This document shows, piece by piece, positions 1-7,831 of a DNA stretch of 54,401 nucleotides. Under the pieces are notes generated by a model. It did not search any database. It was not told the DNA's origin and was given only the letters and a program-made list of their open reading frames with translations. Position 1 is the stretch's first letter; each line of letters begins with the position of its first letter. A program made the position numbers and the translations under genes. Source of the DNA: an uncultured Ideonella sp. (lineage in GTDB: Bacteria > Pseudomonadota > Gammaproteobacteria > Burkholderiales > Burkholderiaceae); the NCBI GenBank assembly GCA_946479475.1, contig CAMLGG010000004.1, positions 1 to 54,401 of the forward strand, in the 5' to 3' direction.

Positions 1-745
1 CCTTCAGCGCGGTGGAGTTCATCACGCCCCAGCCCCACAGCAGCACGTAGTCGGGGCGCTGCTGGCGCACCTGCAGCCAGGCCGACTTCTGCTCGACGCC
101 GGGCGCCGTGACGGGGATCTTCAGCAGCTCGAAGCCGTGCATGCGGGCGCGCTCCTCGAGCAGGGGCATCGGCTCCTTGCCGAACGGGCTGTCGTGGTAG
201 ACCAGCGCGATCTTCTTGCCCTTGAGCTTGTCCAGCCCGCCTTCCTTCTTGGCGATGTGCTGGATGAGGATGTCGGCCGCCGTCCAGTAGCTGCCCATGA
301 GCGGGAAGTTCCACTTGAACACGCCGCCATCCTGCGAGGCCGCGAGGCCGTAGCCGAGGGTGATCAGCGGGATCTTGTCGGCGGGCACCTTGTCGGTCAG
401 CGCGAAGGTGATGCCCGTGGCCTGCGGGTCGATCACGCTCGCGCCCTTGCCCTTCAGGCGCTCGTAGCATTCGACGCCCTTGTCCGTGGCATAGCCGGTC
501 TCGCACTCCTCGAAGGTGAGCTTGACGCCGTTGATGCCGCCGTCGCGGGCGTTGATCATCTTGATGTAGTCCTGCTTGCCGTTGGCCCACGGCGTGCCGT
601 TGGGCGCGTAGGGCCCGGTGCGGTAGACGAGCAGCGGAAAGAACTGCTCCTTGGCCTGGGCGAAGCTCGCGGCCGGCGTGAGCGCCGCCAGGCCGGCAGC
701 CGCGAGCAGCGCTGCACTGGCCAGGGTCTTGAACTTGTTCGACAT
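1..745 (-). CDS. livK: ABC transporter substrate-binding protein, LivK type (partial, C-terminus outside window)
   Basis: About 248 residues of a periplasmic binding protein of the branched-chain amino acid/amide family are present; the C-terminal part lies beyond base 1. The start codon at 743-745 is preceded by a GGAGG box. The first 25 or so residues form a signal peptide ending in an alanine-rich stretch (ASFAQA), followed by a type I periplasmic fold with the segments LLVYRTGPYAPNGTPWANG and NGVKLTFEECETGY, where ligand contacts usually lie. It is the last gene visible in the leftward liv operon, 56 bases after livM. In this operon type the ligand is often an aromatic or fatty carboxylate rather than leucine, but the sequence does not identify it. 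A livF ATPase would be expected further left. Confidence 0.9.
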   Translation of the reverse strand, partial: MSNKFKTLASAALLAAAGLAALTPAASFAQAKEQFFPLLVYRTGPYAPNGTPWANGKQDYIKMINARDGGINGVKLTFEECETGYATDKGVECYERLKGKGASVIDPQATGITFALTDKVPADKIPLITLGYGLAASQDGGVFKWNFPLMGSYWTAADILIQHIAKKEGGLDKLKGKKIALVYHDSPFGKEPMPLLEERARMHGFELLKIPVTAPGVEQKSAWLQVRQQRPDYVLLWGWGVMNSTALK

Positions 746-801
746 GTCTACCTCCGGGGGGTGGATGGAAAGCGGCAGGTTCGCCCTGCTTCGACGGGAA
801 T

Positions 802-1866
802 TCAATGGGGGAAAGGCCAGAGCCTCAGCTTCTCGCGCGCGGTGGACCACAGCCGCGCGATGCCGTGCGGCTCGACGATCAGGAAGAACACGATCAGCGC
901 GCCGAAGATCATCGAGGTCAGGTGCGAGGCCAGCGCGGTGTCGATCGGGATGCCCAGCGCAGAGGGCAGGGCGTCGAGGAAGATCGGCAGCAGAACGATG
1001 AACGCGGCGCCGAAGAACGCGCCGGCGATCGAGCCCAGGCCGCCGATGATGACCATGAACAGCAGCTGGAAGGAGCGGTCCACCGAGAAGGCCGCCGGCT
1101 CCCACGAGCCCAGGTGCACGAAGGCCCACAGCCCGCCGGCCACGCCGACGATGAAGGAGCTGACCGCGAAGGCCGAGAGCTTGGCGTAGACCGGCCGGAT
1201 GCCGATCACCGCCGCCGCCACGTCCATGTCGCGCATGGCCATCCATTCGCGGCCGATGTGGCCGCGCACCAGGTTCTTAGCCATCAGCGCGAACAGGGTC
1301 ACGAAGGCCAGGCAGAACAGGTACTTCTGCGCCGGCGATTCGATGGGCAGCCCGAAGACGTTCAAGCCCGCGACGCTGACCGAGCCCGAAGACGAATCGT
1401 TGGTGAACCAGCGGATGCGCAGGAAGGCCCAGTCGGTGAAGAACTGCGCCGCCAGCGTGGCCACCGCGAGGTACAGCCCCCGGATGCGCAGCGAAGGGAC
1501 GCCGAAGAGAACACCCACCACCGTCGAGCACGCGCCGCCGAGCAGCAGCGCGGCGATGAGCGGCATGCCTTCGATGCGGACGAAGAAGTTGTAGGCGCCG
1601 TAGGCCCCGATGGCCATGAAGGCCCCCGTGCCCAGCGAGATCTGGCCGCAGTAGCCGACGAGGATGTTCAGGCCCAGCGCGGCGAGCGACAGGATGAGGA
1701 AGGGGATCAGGATGGCGCGCAGCGCGTACTCGCTGGCCACGAAGGGCACGGCGACGAAGGCCAGCGCCAGAAGCGCGAGGATGACCGCGCGGTCCTGCAC
1801 GACCGGGAAGATCTGCTGGTCGGCGCGGTACGAGGTCTTGAACTGGCCGTTTTCGCGGTAAATCAT
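802..1866 (-). CDS. livM: Branched-chain-type ABC transporter permease LivM
   Basis: 354-residue inner-membrane permease. After a hydrophilic N-terminus of about 28 residues there are eight or more hydrophobic segments. The LivM-type signature NILVGYCGQISLGTGAFMAIGAY lies at about residues 67-90, and a second conserved loop, GGLGSIAGAFFGAAF, near residue 275, is the region that meets the ATPase. It should pair with LivH to form the membrane channel for the substrate delivered by LivK. The ATG at 1864-1866 directly abuts a copy of the 78-base interspersed repeat, and the only Shine-Dalgarno-like sequence (GAGGGAG) lies inside that repeat. It is third from last of the visible leftward operon. 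Confidence 0.95.
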   Translation of the reverse strand: MIYRENGQFKTSYRADQQIFPVVQDRAVILALLALAFVAVPFVASEYALRAILIPFLILSLAALGLNILVGYCGQISLGTGAFMAIGAYGAYNFFVRIEGMPLIAALLLGGACSTVVGVLFGVPSLRIRGLYLAVATLAAQFFTDWAFLRIRWFTNDSSSGSVSVAGLNVFGLPIESPAQKYLFCLAFVTLFALMAKNLVRGHIGREWMAMRDMDVAAAVIGIRPVYAKLSAFAVSSFIVGVAGGLWAFVHLGSWEPAAFSVDRSFQLLFMVIIGGLGSIAGAFFGAAFIVLLPIFLDALPSALGIPIDTALASHLTSMIFGALIVFFLIVEPHGIARLWSTAREKLRLWPFPH

Positions 1867-1943
1867 GCCCCCACGCTCCCTCTGGTCGCTGCCCCCCGAG
1901 GGGGCTCGCGCAGCGGACCGGCAGAGCCGGATCCGCGCACGCC
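1867..1943 (+). repeat. REP-like hairpin repeat, copy 1
   Basis: GC-rich element beginning GCCCCCACG at the livM start codon and ending CGCGCACGCC. It holds the hairpin CCCCCCGAGGGGG and the imperfect palindrome CGGACCGGC-AGA-GCCGGATCCG. It has the same core as the copies near 22.6, 31.0 and 32.4 kb. It fills most of the livH-livM gap in the opposite orientation to those genes. Confidence 0.85.
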
Positions 1944-1974
1944 ACTTGGTTGAAAAAGCACTGTCACGGTCGGC

Positions 1975-2904
1975 TCAGACGCGATCGATGATCTTCTCGC
2001 CGAACAGCCCTTGCGGCCTGAACAGGAGGAACAGCAGGGCCAGGACGTACGCAAACCAGATCTCGATCCCGCCGCCCAGCGAGGGCCCGATGTAGACCTC
2101 CGACAGCTTCTCGCCCACGCCGATGATCAGGCCGCCGACGATCGCGCCGGGCACAGAGGTCAGCCCGCCGAGGATGACCACGGGCAGGGCCTTCAGGGCC
2201 ACCTGCGACAGCGAGAACTGCACGCCCAGCTTGCTGCCCCAGATGATCCCGGCGACCAGCGCGGCGAAGCCGGCGACCGACCACACGATGACCCAGATGC
2301 GCGAAAGCGGGATGCCGATGGACAGCGCGGCCTGGTGGTCGTCCGCCACGGCGCGCAGCGCCCGGCCGGTGGCCGTCTTCTGGAAGAACAGGCTGAGGCC
2401 CGCGACGAGCGCGGCGGAGATCAGCGCGGCGTAGAGGTCCTCCTTGTTGACCAGCACGCCACCCTGGAAGGTGTTCTCGAACAGGAAGATCGGATCCTTC
2501 GGCATGCCGATGTCGATCTTGTAGATGTCCGAGCCGAACAGCGTCTGGCCGAAGCCGTCCATGAAGTAGCTGATGCCGAGGGTGGCCATCAGCAGCGTGA
2601 TGCCTTCCTGGTTGACCAGCTTGCCGAGCACGAAGCGCTCGACGACCCAGGCGACTCCGACCATCAGCAGCATGGCCGTCGCGAAGGCCATCAGGTTGGC
2701 CAGGATCGCATTGTCGAAGTGCAGCCACTTCGGGTACCACTCCGAGAAGCGCGCCATCGCCAGCGCCGCGAAGAGAACCATCGCGCCCTGGGCGAAGTTG
2801 AAGACGCCCGAGGCCTTGAAGATCAGCACGAAGCCCAGCGCGATGAGCGAATAGAGCATGCCCGCCATCAGGCCGCCGAAGAGTGTCTCTAGAAAGAATC
2901 CCAT
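1975..2904 (-). CDS. livH: Branched-chain-type ABC transporter permease LivH
   Basis: 309-residue inner-membrane permease that should form the second half of the LivHM channel. The N-terminus LFGGLMAGMLYSLIALGFVL and the following FNFAQGAMVLFAALAMA segment are the LivH hallmark. GGLTSVPGAIVGGLIIG near residue 260 is the coupling loop. The reading frame is open upstream into livG, but the ATG at 2902-2904 fits the family N-terminus and comes 8 bases after the livG stop. About 30 bases separate its stop from the repeat in front of livM. Confidence 0.95.
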   Translation of the reverse strand: MGFFLETLFGGLMAGMLYSLIALGFVLIFKASGVFNFAQGAMVLFAALAMARFSEWYPKWLHFDNAILANLMAFATAMLLMVGVAWVVERFVLGKLVNQEGITLLMATLGISYFMDGFGQTLFGSDIYKIDIGMPKDPIFLFENTFQGGVLVNKEDLYAALISAALVAGLSLFFQKTATGRALRAVADDHQAALSIGIPLSRIWVIVWSVAGFAALVAGIIWGSKLGVQFSLSQVALKALPVVILGGLTSVPGAIVGGLIIGVGEKLSEVYIGPSLGGGIEIWFAYVLALLFLLFRPQGLFGEKIIDRV

Positions 2905-2912
2905 GGACGACC

Positions 2913-3701
2913 TCAGTGGGTGGTGCCGAGGTAGGCGGCGATGACGTCGGGATTGCCGCGAACCTCTTCGGGCGGCCCGTCGCCGATCTTCTTGCCGTAG
3001 TCGAGCACGACGACGCGGTCGGAGATGTCCATCACCACGCCCATGTCGTGCTCGATCAGCACGATGGTGGTGCCGAACTCGTCGTTCACGTCGAGGATGA
3101 AGCGGCACATGTCCTGCTTCTCCTCCACGTTCATGCCGGCCATGGGCTCGTCGAGCAGCAGCACCGAGGGCTCCATCGCGAGTGCGCGGCCGAGGTCGAC
3201 GCGCTTCTGCAGGCCGTAGGGCAGGCGGCCGACGGGGGTCTTGCGCCAGGCCTGGATCTCGAGGAAGTCGATGATGCGTTCGACGAACTCGCGGTGCGCC
3301 ACCTCCTCGCGCTCGGCCGCGCCCCAACGGATGGCCTGCTGGAAGAGGTTGGTCTTCATCTTCAGGTTGCGGCCGGTCATGAGGTTGTCGACCACGCTCA
3401 TGCCCTTGAACAGCGCCAGGTTCTGGAAGGTGCGCGCGACACCCATCTCGGCCACCTGGCGCGAGTTCATGTGCTTGAAGGTCTGGCCGCGGAAGGTGAT
3501 CTGGCCCTCCTGCGGCACGTAGACGCCGTTGATGCAGTTGAGCATCGAGCTCTTGCCGGCGCCGTTGGGGCCGATGATCGCCCGCACCTCGTGCTCGCGC
3601 ACGTCGAAGCTGATGTCGGTCAGGGCCTTCACGCCGCCGAAGCGAAGGCTGATGTTCTGGACGTCGAGGATGACGTCGCCGATGTTCCGGGAAGTGCTCA
3701 T
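2913..3701 (-). CDS. livG: Branched-chain-type ABC transporter ATP-binding protein LivG
   Basis: 262-residue ABC ATPase. Walker A GPNGAGKS is at about residues 44-51, Walker B VLLLDEP near residue 180, followed by a switch histidine in IEHDMGVVM. The signature motif is LPYGLQKR instead of the LSGGQ/LSYGEQ form; this variant suits the LivG subgroup found next to acyl-CoA ligases (family knowledge, not tested here). The chosen ATG at 3699-3701 forms a TGATG overlap with the stop of the ligase gene; a GTG one codon earlier is possible. The protein energises LivHM on the cytoplasmic side. Confidence 0.94.
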   Translation of the reverse strand: MSTSRNIGDVILDVQNISLRFGGVKALTDISFDVREHEVRAIIGPNGAGKSSMLNCINGVYVPQEGQITFRGQTFKHMNSRQVAEMGVARTFQNLALFKGMSVVDNLMTGRNLKMKTNLFQQAIRWGAAEREEVAHREFVERIIDFLEIQAWRKTPVGRLPYGLQKRVDLGRALAMEPSVLLLDEPMAGMNVEEKQDMCRFILDVNDEFGTTIVLIEHDMGVVMDISDRVVVLDYGKKIGDGPPEEVRGNPDVIAAYLGTTH

Positions 3702-5692
3702 CACGCGGCCTTCGCGAGCGTCTTGGAATCGGCCCGCAGCGGGGCCGGCATGGCCTCGGGCGTCACGACGGTCACGCGCACGTCCTGGATCTTCAGCGTC
3801 GCGCTGACCGAGCCGGTGCGCCCGTCCTCGAACTTCACCGCCGTCTCGATGAACTGCTCGGGCCGGCCCTCGTACATCGCATCGACCAGCACCTGGTACT
3901 TCTCGGCGATGTAGCCGCGGCGGACCTTGCGGGTGCGCGTGAGCTCGCCGTCATCCGCGTCGAGCTCCTTGTGCAGGATGAGGAAGCGGTGGATCTGGCT
4001 GCCGGCGAGCAGCTGGTCGCGCGCCAGGTCGGCATTGACCTTCTCGACGCAATCGCGGATGAGCTCGTAGACCTCCGGCTTGGCGGCCAGATCGGTGTAG
4101 CCCGCATACGCGAGGTTGCGCCGCTCGGCCCAGTTGCCCACCGCCTCGAAGTCGATGTTGATGAAGGCGCAGACCTTCTCGCGCTTGTCGCCGAAGGCCA
4201 CTGCCTCCTTGATGTGCGGGAAGAACTTCAGCTTGTTCTCGACGTACTTGGGCGCGAACATCGCGCCGTCGTTGGGCCCGCCCATCAGGCGCCCGACATC
4301 CTTGGCGCGGTCGATGATCTTCACGTGCCCGTCGGCATCCAGGAAGCCGGCGTCCCCGGTGTGGTACCAGCCGTCGGCCGTCAGCACCTCGGCCGTCGCC
4401 GCCGGATTCTTGTAGTACTCCTTGAGCAGGCCGGGCGACTTGACCAGCAGCTCGCCCGAGTCCGACAGGCGGATCTGCACGCCGTCGACCGGCACGCCCA
4501 CCGTGTCGGCCCGCGCCTCGTGGTCGGGCTGCAGGCAGACGAACACGGCGGTCTCGGTCGAGCCGTAGAGCTGCTTGAGATTCACGCCGATGGAGCGGTA
4601 GAAGCTGAACAGGTCGGGGCCTATCGCCTCGCCCGCCGTGTAGGCCACCCGCACGCGAGACAGGCCCAGCGTGTTGCGCAAGGGGCCGTAGATCAGCAGG
4701 TTGCCCAGCGCGTAGTGCAGGCGGTCGAGCCAGCCCACCGGGCGGCCGTCCATCAGCGCCGGGCCGACGCGCCGCGCCAGCGCCATGAAGTGATGGAACA
4801 GCGCGCGCTTGGGGGCGGCCGCATCCTCCATCCGGATCATCACCGCGGTCAGCATGCCTTCGAAGATCCGCGGTGGCGCAAAGTAGTAGGTCGGGCCGAT
4901 CTCCTTCATGTCGATCGACACCGTCGCCGCCGACTCGGGGCAGTTGACGATGTAGCCGCAGGCCAGCCACTGCGCGAAGCTGAAGATGTTCTGGCCTATC
5001 CAGGCCGGCGGCAGGTAGGCCAGCACCTCCTCGCACTCGGTCAGCTTGTCGAAGCTCCTGCCGGCCGCGGCGCGGTCCAGCAGCGAGAAGTGCGTGTGCA
5101 CCACGCCCTTCGGATGGCCGGTGGTGCCCGAGGTGAAGAACATCGCCGCCACGTCGCTGGCCTGGCCCAGCCCCACCTCGTGGGCGAAGAGCGCCGGATG
5201 GGCACGGTCGTGCGCCTGGCCCTCCTCCAGCAGGGCCTGCAGCGGTGCCAGACCCGGCTCGGCATAGTTGCGCAGGCCGCGAGGATCGTCGTACCAGATG
5301 CGCTGCAGGCCGGGGCATTGCGAGCGGATCTCGAGCAGCTTGTCGACCTGCTCCTGGTCCTCCACCACCGCGAAGCGCACCTCGGCGTTGTTGATCGGGA
5401 AGACGAACTCGGTTGCGACCGCGTCCTGGTACAGCGGGACGGGGACGGCGCCCAGGGCCTGCGCGGCCAGCATCGCCGCATACAGGCGCGGCCGGTTGTC
5501 GCCGATCACCACGACGTGCTCGCCGCGCTTCAATCCGGCGGCCGCGAAGCCGCAGGCCAGGTGGCGAACGCGGCCGGCCAGCTGCGACCAGGTGGTCGTC
5601 TGCCAGATGCCGTACTCCTTCTCGCGCAGCGCCGGCGCATCCGGGCGCCTGGCGGCATGCTCCAGCATCAATCGCACGAAGGTCGTCTGCAC
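3701..5692 (-). CDS. AMP-binding acyl-CoA ligase, long-chain fatty acid-CoA ligase-like, of the liv operon
   Basis: 663-residue ANL-superfamily enzyme that activates a carboxylate through an acyl-adenylate and forms a CoA thioester. The AMP-binding P-loop FFTSGTTGHPKG is at about residues 185-196. YGSTETAVF, the DGWYHTGDAGFLDADG aspartate motif and a C-terminal hinge domain follow. It starts the leftward operon: its TGA overlaps the livG ATG by one base, which implies translational coupling. The natural reading is that the ABC importer brings in a fatty or aromatic acid that this ligase traps as CoA ester, though the substrate cannot be read from sequence. The divergent Crp/Fnr gene and a shared palindrome lie upstream. 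Confidence 0.9.
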   Translation of the reverse strand: MQTTFVRLMLEHAARRPDAPALREKEYGIWQTTTWSQLAGRVRHLACGFAAAGLKRGEHVVVIGDNRPRLYAAMLAAQALGAVPVPLYQDAVATEFVFPINNAEVRFAVVEDQEQVDKLLEIRSQCPGLQRIWYDDPRGLRNYAEPGLAPLQALLEEGQAHDRAHPALFAHEVGLGQASDVAAMFFTSGTTGHPKGVVHTHFSLLDRAAAGRSFDKLTECEEVLAYLPPAWIGQNIFSFAQWLACGYIVNCPESAATVSIDMKEIGPTYYFAPPRIFEGMLTAVMIRMEDAAAPKRALFHHFMALARRVGPALMDGRPVGWLDRLHYALGNLLIYGPLRNTLGLSRVRVAYTAGEAIGPDLFSFYRSIGVNLKQLYGSTETAVFVCLQPDHEARADTVGVPVDGVQIRLSDSGELLVKSPGLLKEYYKNPAATAEVLTADGWYHTGDAGFLDADGHVKIIDRAKDVGRLMGGPNDGAMFAPKYVENKLKFFPHIKEAVAFGDKREKVCAFINIDFEAVGNWAERRNLAYAGYTDLAAKPEVYELIRDCVEKVNADLARDQLLAGSQIHRFLILHKELDADDGELTRTRKVRRGYIAEKYQVLVDAMYEGRPEQFIETAVKFEDGRTGSVSATLKIQDVRVTVVTPEAMPAPLRADSKTLAKAA

Positions 5693-5777
5693 GCGCTTGG
5701 TCTCCTGTCACCTCGGCGCCGGGAGTTCCGGGCCGATGTTCGATGCAAAAGATGCTAGGCCGAAGTTTGACGCCATG

Positions 5778-5795
5778 TTGTCGGTTGGACGACAA
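5778..5795. promoter_or_regulatory. Palindromic operator candidate TTGTCG-N6-CGACAA
   Basis: A perfect 6-bp inverted repeat with a 6-base spacer lies between the divergent ligase operon and the Crp/Fnr-type gene. The symmetry and half-site spacing match Crp/Fnr-family dimer sites (TGTGA-N6-TCACA is the CRP model). It is 40 bases upstream of the chosen regulator start and 86 bases from the ligase start. Binding is inferred, not shown. Confidence 0.55.
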
Positions 5796-5834
5796 TCTTC
5801 GCGCCTGCCCTGTCCGGACTTTCCCGCATCGCCC

Positions 5835-6563
5835 ATGCCCGCCCACGACGCCCGGCCCCTGCGCGAACGTGCCCGCGCGCCCAGCGAGGCCGAGCTTGCC
5901 GGCATCCCCTGGCTGGCCGTGCTGGAGCCCGACGACCAGCGGATGGTCCGTGGCAGCATCGTGCTGGCCCATGCCGGCCCCGGCGAGCAGATCTGCCGCA
6001 TCGGGCGGTCGGCGACCTACTGGTTCGGCGTGGTGGACGGGCTGCTGAAGATGAGCAACGAGCCGGGAGCAGGCGCGCCCGTCACCTTCACCGGCGTGCC
6101 GCCGGGCGCCTGGTTCGGCGAGGGCACGCTGCTCAAGCGCGAGCCCTACCGCTACAACATCGAGTCGCTTCGCAAGAGCACGGTAGCGGGCCTGCCGGTC
6201 GATGCCTTCCACGACCTGCTCGCGCGCAGCATCCCGTTCAACCGCTTCGTGCTGAACCAGCTCAACGAGCGGCTGGGGCAGTTCATCGCCGCCCGCGAGA
6301 CCGATCGCCTGAACGACCCGGATGCGCGGGTGGCCCGCAATCTCGCCGCGCTGTTCCACCCCGTGCTGTATCCCGGCGTCGGCCAGCTGCTGCGCATCAC
6401 CCAGCAGGAGCTGGGCTACCTGGTGGGCCTTTCGCGCCAGCGGGTCAACGAGGCGCTGCAGGCGCTGCAGGAGCGGGGGCTCATCGCGGTGGAGTACGGC
6501 GGGGTCCGCGTGCTCGACCTGAACGGCCTTCGCAGCTATGCGCCCGAGTCGCAGGCGAAGTAG
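5835..6563 (+). CDS. Crp/Fnr-family transcriptional regulator
   Basis: 242-residue regulator with an N-terminal cyclic-nucleotide-binding-type beta-roll (about residues 30-135, including GVPPGAWFGEGTLL, the roll motif) and a C-terminal winged helix-turn-helix (about residues 165-235; recognition region ITQQELGYLVGLSRQRVNEAL). No FNR-type cysteine cluster is present, so an iron-sulfur oxygen sensor is unlikely. The effector is unknown. The frame is open further upstream; ATG 5835 was preferred because the next ATG upstream (5775) would place coding sequence across the palindromic operator candidate. It is divergent from the acyl-CoA ligase/liv operon and probably regulates it. Confidence 0.88.
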   Translation: MPAHDARPLRERARAPSEAELAGIPWLAVLEPDDQRMVRGSIVLAHAGPGEQICRIGRSATYWFGVVDGLLKMSNEPGAGAPVTFTGVPPGAWFGEGTLLKREPYRYNIESLRKSTVAGLPVDAFHDLLARSIPFNRFVLNQLNERLGQFIAARETDRLNDPDARVARNLAALFHPVLYPGVGQLLRITQQELGYLVGLSRQRVNEALQALQERGLIAVEYGGVRVLDLNGLRSYAPESQAK

Positions 6564-6606
6564 CGGTTCGCCTCGCACGGGCAGGCGGGCGTCTCCCCGT
6601 TTCACT

Positions 6607-6647
6607 GGTTAGGGATTTCGCGCCCGGACATCGCTGCTAACCTTTTT
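6607..6647 (+). terminator. Weak terminator candidate after the Crp/Fnr gene
   Basis: GGTTAG (6607-6612) and CTAACC (6637-6642) can pair and are followed by CTTTTTCC-like sequence. The stem is only six base pairs with a long loop, so this is tentative; the rest of the 153-base gap shows nothing clear. Confidence 0.2.
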
Positions 6648-6716
6648 CCAGGTGACCGTGCCACAGGGAGGCGTCGGGCCGTTTCGGCGCGATGAAGCGC
6701 AGGCAGGAGCGAGGTC

Positions 6717-7805
6717 ATGAAGCTTGCAAGGCGAAGCGCGCCCGTCAGGGCGCTCTGGGTTCTGGTGCTGCTCGCGGTGTCCACGGCGGCGATGGCGGAG
6801 CTGCCGCGCTACCGCGTGACGCCCGTGGTCAGGCCGGTTCGCGGTGGCGACCAGGACATCCTCTGGTTCTCCGGCGTGGCCTTCAACAACAGCGGGACGA
6901 TCCTGGTCCAGGGCACCCAGTACGCCAACCCATACAGCTGGTACGAGACCTACGACAAGAACGGCGCCTACCTGCAGTGGCTGGGCGGCGCGGACAAGTA
7001 CGGCTGGGCGGGGTACGGCCGCATCAACAACCGGGGCGACGTGGCGGGCTCGGCCACGCACGACTGGGGCGTCGTGCAGGGCGTGGTCCTGAAGGACCAG
7101 GGTTTCGGGGCGCTCATCCACGGGTTCAACGAGGACGTGTACAACGGCTACTACTCGGACGCCTGGGCCTACGGCCTGAGCGACAGCGGCCATGTCGTCG
7201 GGCAGGCCACCGGCAGCCTCGACGGCCGCGTGCGCGCCTACCTGTGGCAAGGCGGCGTCCAGCAGGAGATCGGTACCTTCGGCGGCGCCAGGAGCTCGGC
7301 CGTCGCCGTCAACAACAACGGCGTTGCCGTCGGCACGGCGGACCTGCCCGACGGCAGCTACCACGGCTTCGTCTTCCGCCAGGGCGTGATGCACGACCTC
7401 GGCACGCTGGGCGGCGCGCTTTCATGGGCCAGCGCGATCAACGACAGGGGGCAGGTGGTGGGCGGCGCGCAGCTGGCCGACGGCAGCAGCCGGGCCTTCG
7501 TCTACGCGAAGCGCTCGATGACGGTGCTGCCCACGCCCGAGGGTGCTCCCGCTTCGGCCTGGGACATCAACCGCGCCGGCCTCGTGCTTGGCGCCTACAC
7601 GACCGACCGCTCGCGCCCCTTCCTCTTCGATGGCAGCGAGCTGCGCGCCGTGGAAGACCTGCTGACCGACCACGCCCGCGCCACCTGGACGCTCACCGGG
7701 GTGAGCGCCGTCAACGACAAGGGCTGGCTGCTGGCCAGCGGCCACCAGGCGGGTGACCTGCACGACACCGTGCTGCTGCTCAGGCCCGTGCGCGTGACCC
7801 CCTGA
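6717..7805 (+). CDS. Secreted HAF-repeat protein
   Basis: 362-residue exported protein. Residues 1-28 form a Sec signal peptide ending AMA. The remainder is a series of HAF-family repeats, seen as recurring INN/INDRG-xVVG units and the phrases IGTFGGARSSAVAVNNNG and LGTLGGALSWASAINDRG. Such proteins are found outside the cytoplasm in proteobacteria; no enzyme activity is established for the family. A GCAGGAG/GAGG-type ribosome site precedes the ATG. It stands alone on the plus strand and converges on the nitronate monooxygenase-like gene, with a strong inverted repeat between them. A second HAF protein is encoded at 11336-12367. Confidence 0.8.
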   Translation: MKLARRSAPVRALWVLVLLAVSTAAMAELPRYRVTPVVRPVRGGDQDILWFSGVAFNNSGTILVQGTQYANPYSWYETYDKNGAYLQWLGGADKYGWAGYGRINNRGDVAGSATHDWGVVQGVVLKDQGFGALIHGFNEDVYNGYYSDAWAYGLSDSGHVVGQATGSLDGRVRAYLWQGGVQQEIGTFGGARSSAVAVNNNGVAVGTADLPDGSYHGFVFRQGVMHDLGTLGGALSWASAINDRGQVVGGAQLADGSSRAFVYAKRSMTVLPTPEGAPASAWDINRAGLVLGAYTTDRSRPFLFDGSELRAVEDLLTDHARATWTLTGVSAVNDKGWLLASGHQAGDLHDTVLLLRPVRVTP

Positions 7806-7807
7806 CC

Positions 7808-7831
7808 GGGCCGGCTCCGGTCAGCCGGCCC
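7808..7831. terminator. Bidirectional terminator-like inverted repeat between convergent genes
   Basis: GGGCCGGCT-CCGGTC-AGCCGGCCC is a perfect 9-bp stem with a 6-base loop, placed exactly where the rightward HAF gene and the leftward flavoprotein gene end. It overlaps the stop and last codons of the latter. It has no U tract, so it could act as a pause or RNA-end-protecting hairpin rather than a classic terminator. Confidence 0.5.
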
